From NCBI GenBank assembly GCA_029005135.1, contig JAQXFO010000046.1, positions 30,900-94,899 on the forward strand: a stretch of 64,000 bases of DNA, read 5' to 3'. This document shows, piece by piece, positions 61,422 through 64,000 of this stretch. The first letter of the stretch is position 1; each line of letters begins with the position of its first letter. A program made the position numbers and the translations under genes. The notes under the pieces were generated by a model. That model was not told the origin of the DNA. It did not search any database and saw only the letters and a list, made by a program, of their open reading frames with translations. This DNA is from Lachnospiraceae bacterium. GTDB taxonomy: Bacteria > Bacillota > Clostridia > Lachnospirales > Lachnospiraceae.

Positions 61422-62125
61422 GGCATTTCCTCCGAAGCTTCGTCCCGGCGCTGCCGGACAGAATCCCATATCAGGAGAGCCGCCGAGGTCATAAGAAGCG
61501 CAGGCAGCATAAAACTGCCGGCACCGAAGATAAGGAGACAGATCACCGCGATGACAGCCCCGGCTATCGCCGGGAAATGCCGCGGATTCTTCTCCCAATG
61601 GTCGATGAAAATGATGATAAACAGGGCGGTCATACAGAAATCGATGCCGGTCATGTCCCAGGGGATCAGCTGGCCGAGAATGCCGCCGATCACACCGGCG
61701 GCCGCCCAGTAGAGGTAGCAGAGGACCGCCAGAACAAACATGATGCGGCGGCGGTCCTCGTCCGGCTGCGTCAGGGTGCCGTTGACGGCGTAGGTTTCAT
61801 CGGTCAGCGTGTGGATCATGAATACCTGACGGCGGCCCATTTTCGAAAAATCCTCCACGTAAGAGAGGGCGTAAAAGGTTTGGCGGCTGTTGATCAGAAA
61901 AGCCGTCAGTGCCACCGTAGCCAGGGAGGCGCCGCTGCTCAAAAGGGAAATCAGGACAAACTGAAACGCTCCCGTATAAACTGTCAGGCTGGTCGTCAGT
62001 GTCCAGAACCAGGGCAGACCCGCTTCCTCCATCAGGATGCCATAGGCGATGCCCAGAAAGAGGTAGCTGCACAGGATCGGCAGCGAGCGGATAAAAGCTG
62101 TTTTGACAATATCACGGCGTGACAT
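61418..62125 (-). CDS. azlC: Branched-chain amino acid transport protein AzlC
   Basis: Main subunit of the AzlCD exporter, 235 residues, about seven helices. It begins with FIRSLPILCSYLFLGIAYGI, then TGAFQFVLISLLSSGAS, the FLINSRQTFYALSYVEDF segment and LTDETYAVNGT, all typical of the family. GAGGAG lies about 11 bases before the ATG at 62125 on the minus strand; the longer frame to 62194 starts in an AT-rich region with poor signal. It is first in its two-gene unit. Confidence 0.93.
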   Translation of the reverse strand: MSRRDIVKTAFIRSLPILCSYLFLGIAYGILMEEAGLPWFWTLTTSLTVYTGAFQFVLISLLSSGASLATVALTAFLINSRQTFYALSYVEDFSKMGRRQVFMIHTLTDETYAVNGTLTQPDEDRRRIMFVLAVLCYLYWAAAGVIGGILGQLIPWDMTGIDFCMTALFIIIFIDHWEKNPRHFPAIAGAVIAVICLLIFGAGSFMLPALLMTSAALLIWDSVRQRRDEASEEMP

Positions 62126-62203
62126 CTGAACCGTCTCCTCATTTCCGATAAAATCGATAGGGATATCATATAAAAAAAGAGCCGCCGCCGTCAAGCCCCG
62201 GTA

Positions 62204-62212
62204 TGTTACAAT
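62204..62212 (+). promoter_or_regulatory. Extended -10 promoter of the PAP2 gene
   Basis: TGTTACAAT (62204-62212), without a clear -35, about 35 bases before the start codon. Confidence 0.45.
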
Positions 62213-62247
62213 AAAAAAAGCATAAACCTGACAAGAAAGGATCGTTT

Positions 62248-63189
62248 ATGGACATCAATTACCTTCTTTTTCTGCAGGAAATCAGGCTGGCCGCCGGCAG
62301 CGGCGTCACCGTTGTCTTCAATACGATTACTGAGCTGGGTGCCAGTACCCTGGCCATTCTGGTCATCGCCCTGACTTACTGGTGTCTGAGCCGCGAGCTG
62401 GGTATTCGCATCGGCTTCAGTGTAGCCTTGGGCGGCATGATCAACCAGTTCTGCAAAAATATCTTCTGCGTCAGCCGTCCCTGGATCCGTGATCCCCGCA
62501 TTACCCCCGCTGAGGCGGCCCTGCCCGAGGCCACCGGCTATGCCTTCCCCAGCGGACACAGCCAGATGGGGATGGATATTTACGGCAGCATCGCACTGTA
62601 CAGCCGCAAAAAGCTCCTGCGGGTCATCTTCATTCTGCTGGCGCTTCTGGTGGGCTTTTCCCGGAACTTCCTCGGTGTCCACACGCCCCAGGACGTGCTT
62701 GCCGGCTTTACCATCGGTGCCATTACCGTTCTGGCAGCACCGAAACTGATCATCTGGCTTGAAAGCCGGAAAAACAACGACCTGCGTTTTCTGGCACTGA
62801 CGACGGTGCTGACAGTGGTTTTTCTTGTGTTCACATCGCTGAAGCCCTACCCGATGGTCTACGCCAAGGGAGTGCTTCTGACCGATCCTGTCGACATGGT
62901 CACCGACTGCTACGCCGTCGCCGCCCTGTTCCTGGGCTTCATCAGTGCCTGGATTGTGGAGCGGCGCTATGTCCGCTTTGACAATGACGGCACCGTGCCT
63001 GTCCGCCTCCTCCGGGGTGTCATCGGCATCGCCGGCGTCGTGGCCGTCAACGAAGCCGGTCATTGCCTGGAAGACCTTCTGGGTGACTGGGCCGGCACCT
63101 TCATCGGCACCTTCCTGATTGTCTGGTTCGTGGTCGTGATCTGGCCGCTGATCTTCAAAACTGTTGAAAAAAAGCTGAAAAAGAACTGA
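62248..63189 (+). CDS. PAP2-family membrane phosphatase
   Basis: Hydrolyses lipid or prenyl phosphates, such as phosphatidate or undecaprenyl pyrophosphate. The 313-residue protein has about eight membrane helices. The three active-site motifs are KNIFCVSRPW, FPSGHSQ and SRNFLGVHTPQDV, with the phosphate-binding Arg, His, Ser-Gly-His and final His. The sequence is longer than the basic PAP2 unit, with additional C-terminal helices (about 165-305). Substrate unknown. AAAGGA precedes the ATG. Confidence 0.93.
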   Translation: MDINYLLFLQEIRLAAGSGVTVVFNTITELGASTLAILVIALTYWCLSRELGIRIGFSVALGGMINQFCKNIFCVSRPWIRDPRITPAEAALPEATGYAFPSGHSQMGMDIYGSIALYSRKKLLRVIFILLALLVGFSRNFLGVHTPQDVLAGFTIGAITVLAAPKLIIWLESRKNNDLRFLALTTVLTVVFLVFTSLKPYPMVYAKGVLLTDPVDMVTDCYAVAALFLGFISAWIVERRYVRFDNDGTVPVRLLRGVIGIAGVVAVNEAGHCLEDLLGDWAGTFIGTFLIVWFVVVIWPLIFKTVEKKLKKN

Positions 63190-63359
63190 GAAAACGGGAA
63201 AATGGAAAACCCGGACCCCGGGTGGATGACGTGAGAAACGGTCAGCGGCGGCAAAACAGCATTGTCCGCAGGAAAAAAATGCCGTATCATGGGAGAAAGC
63301 TCTGGCTTTATGACAAATAGCAAATGTCTGCGCTGATAGTATAAAAGGAGTAAACGAAA

Positions 63360-63977
63360 GTGAAAGTACTCATGCTGAACGGAAGCCCCAAGGCCGGCGG
63401 CAACACCGGTATGGCGCTTCAGGAAATGAAAAAGGTCTTTATCGAAAACGGTATCGACGTTGATCTGATTACGGTCGGCAACCAGGCCGTGCGCGGCTGC
63501 GTCGGCTGCGGCGGCTGCGCCGCCAGCGGCAAATGCGTCACCGACGATATCGTTAATGACCTGACAGAACGTCTCAAGGAAGCCGACGGTGTCGTGGTGG
63601 GCAGCCCTGTCTACTATGCCTCCGCCAACGCTACCCTGGTGGCCGTCCTCGACCGCCTCTTCACCTGCAATCAGACCGATCTGCGCATGAAGGTCGGGGC
63701 CTCGGTCGTCGTCGCCAGACGCGGCGGCTGCTCCGCCACCTTCGACGAACTGAACAAGTATTTCACGATCTCGGGCATGCCCGTCGCCTCCAGCTGCTAC
63801 TGGAACAGCGTCCACGGCGCCGCACCGGGCGATGCCGCCGGTGACGCCGAAGGTCTGCAGACCGTCCGCGAGCTGGCCCGCAACATGATCTTCATGATGA
63901 AGAGCTTCGCCCTGGGCCGCGAAGCCTTCGGCCTGCCGGAGAAGGAAGACAAGATCAAGACGAATTTTATTCGCTGA
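63360..63977 (+). CDS. NADPH-dependent FMN reductase / flavodoxin-fold oxidoreductase
   Basis: A 205-residue flavoprotein that begins VLMLNGSPKAGGNTGMALQE, the FMN phosphate loop, and has VGSPVYYASANATLVAVLDR. Cysteines in GCVGCGGCAASGKCV are in the place where iron-sulfur flavoproteins carry a cluster, but only a compact CxxCxxC-type group is seen, so an Fe-S flavoprotein is possible, not proven. GTG start after AAGGAG. No convincing promoter was found in the 170 bases upstream. Confidence 0.9.
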   Translation: MKVLMLNGSPKAGGNTGMALQEMKKVFIENGIDVDLITVGNQAVRGCVGCGGCAASGKCVTDDIVNDLTERLKEADGVVVGSPVYYASANATLVAVLDRLFTCNQTDLRMKVGASVVVARRGGCSATFDELNKYFTISGMPVASSCYWNSVHGAAPGDAAGDAEGLQTVRELARNMIFMMKSFALGREAFGLPEKEDKIKTNFIR

Positions 63978-64000
63978 GACGATTTCCCGGGACAAGGGCC

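Noticed and set aside
1..64000. CRISPR array, tRNA, rRNA, insertion sequence or prophage
   Set aside because: No direct-repeat array, tRNA fold, ribosomal RNA sequence, transposase or phage gene was seen on either strand.

Overview
The window comes from a Gram-positive, moderately GC-rich Bacillota, most likely class Clostridia; the family cannot be fixed from the sequence. The reasons are: a V/A-type ATPase, AddAB instead of RecBCD, MecA and DivIVA, the divIC-tilS-hpt-ftsH block, an archaeal-type ProRS, an ECF S component, a type III pantothenate kinase and consensus TTGACA-17-TATAAT promoters with strong AGGAGG ribosome sites. No tRNA, rRNA, CRISPR array, insertion sequence or prophage was seen. 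Coding density is high.

Layout. 1-3057: end of a V-type ATPase operon (subunit D, cut by the window edge) and a large unknown membrane-anchored protein. 3184-13981: asnS, rmuC, addB, addA and a membrane-anchored XRE regulator. 14029-16912: a coenzyme A block, with coaBC divergent from coaX and a probable pantothenate ECF S component. 17109-19487: prfB with a programmed +1 frameshift, then lysC. 19488-20092: a gene-free stretch with two long imperfect palindromes. 20093-23140: DUF1015 protein, small ferredoxin, DUF1858 protein, mecA. 23459-32693: GH18 protein, DivIVA, then a translation-centred run (sua5, dCMP deaminase, proS, cca, trmL) and an LtaS-like sulfatase. 32832-36421: phosphoglucomutase, HU, iron alcohol dehydrogenase. 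36617-45930: rqcP, malQ, divIC, tilS, hpt, ftsH, a GH13 enzyme and a secreted FKBP-type foldase. 46148-48114: PadR plus a HAAS-type membrane protein, facing two other membrane genes. 48319-52415: molybdate uptake (modABC), a MoeA-like protein and a short ModE-like regulator. 52601-61077: a six-gene Ech-type (group 4) [NiFe] hydrogenase in the order echABCDEF, then hypC, hypD, hypE and dus. 61101-63977: azlDC, a PAP2 phosphatase and a flavodoxin-fold reductase.

How the parts fit. The strongest theme is fermentative energy metabolism. A ferredoxin-linked, ion-translocating Ech hydrogenase, a V/A-type ATPase, a small 2[4Fe-4S] ferredoxin and an alcohol dehydrogenase with a possible Rex site together suggest an anaerobe that disposes of electrons as H2 and alcohol. 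The molybdenum genes beside Ech suggest a molybdoenzyme encoded elsewhere, since Ech itself needs no molybdenum. Most of the rest is conserved housekeeping. The least explained items are the palindromic region at 19551-20028, the UAA (not UGA) frameshift site in prfB, the perfect palindrome in the ech leader and the unknown 825-residue protein at 580-3057.
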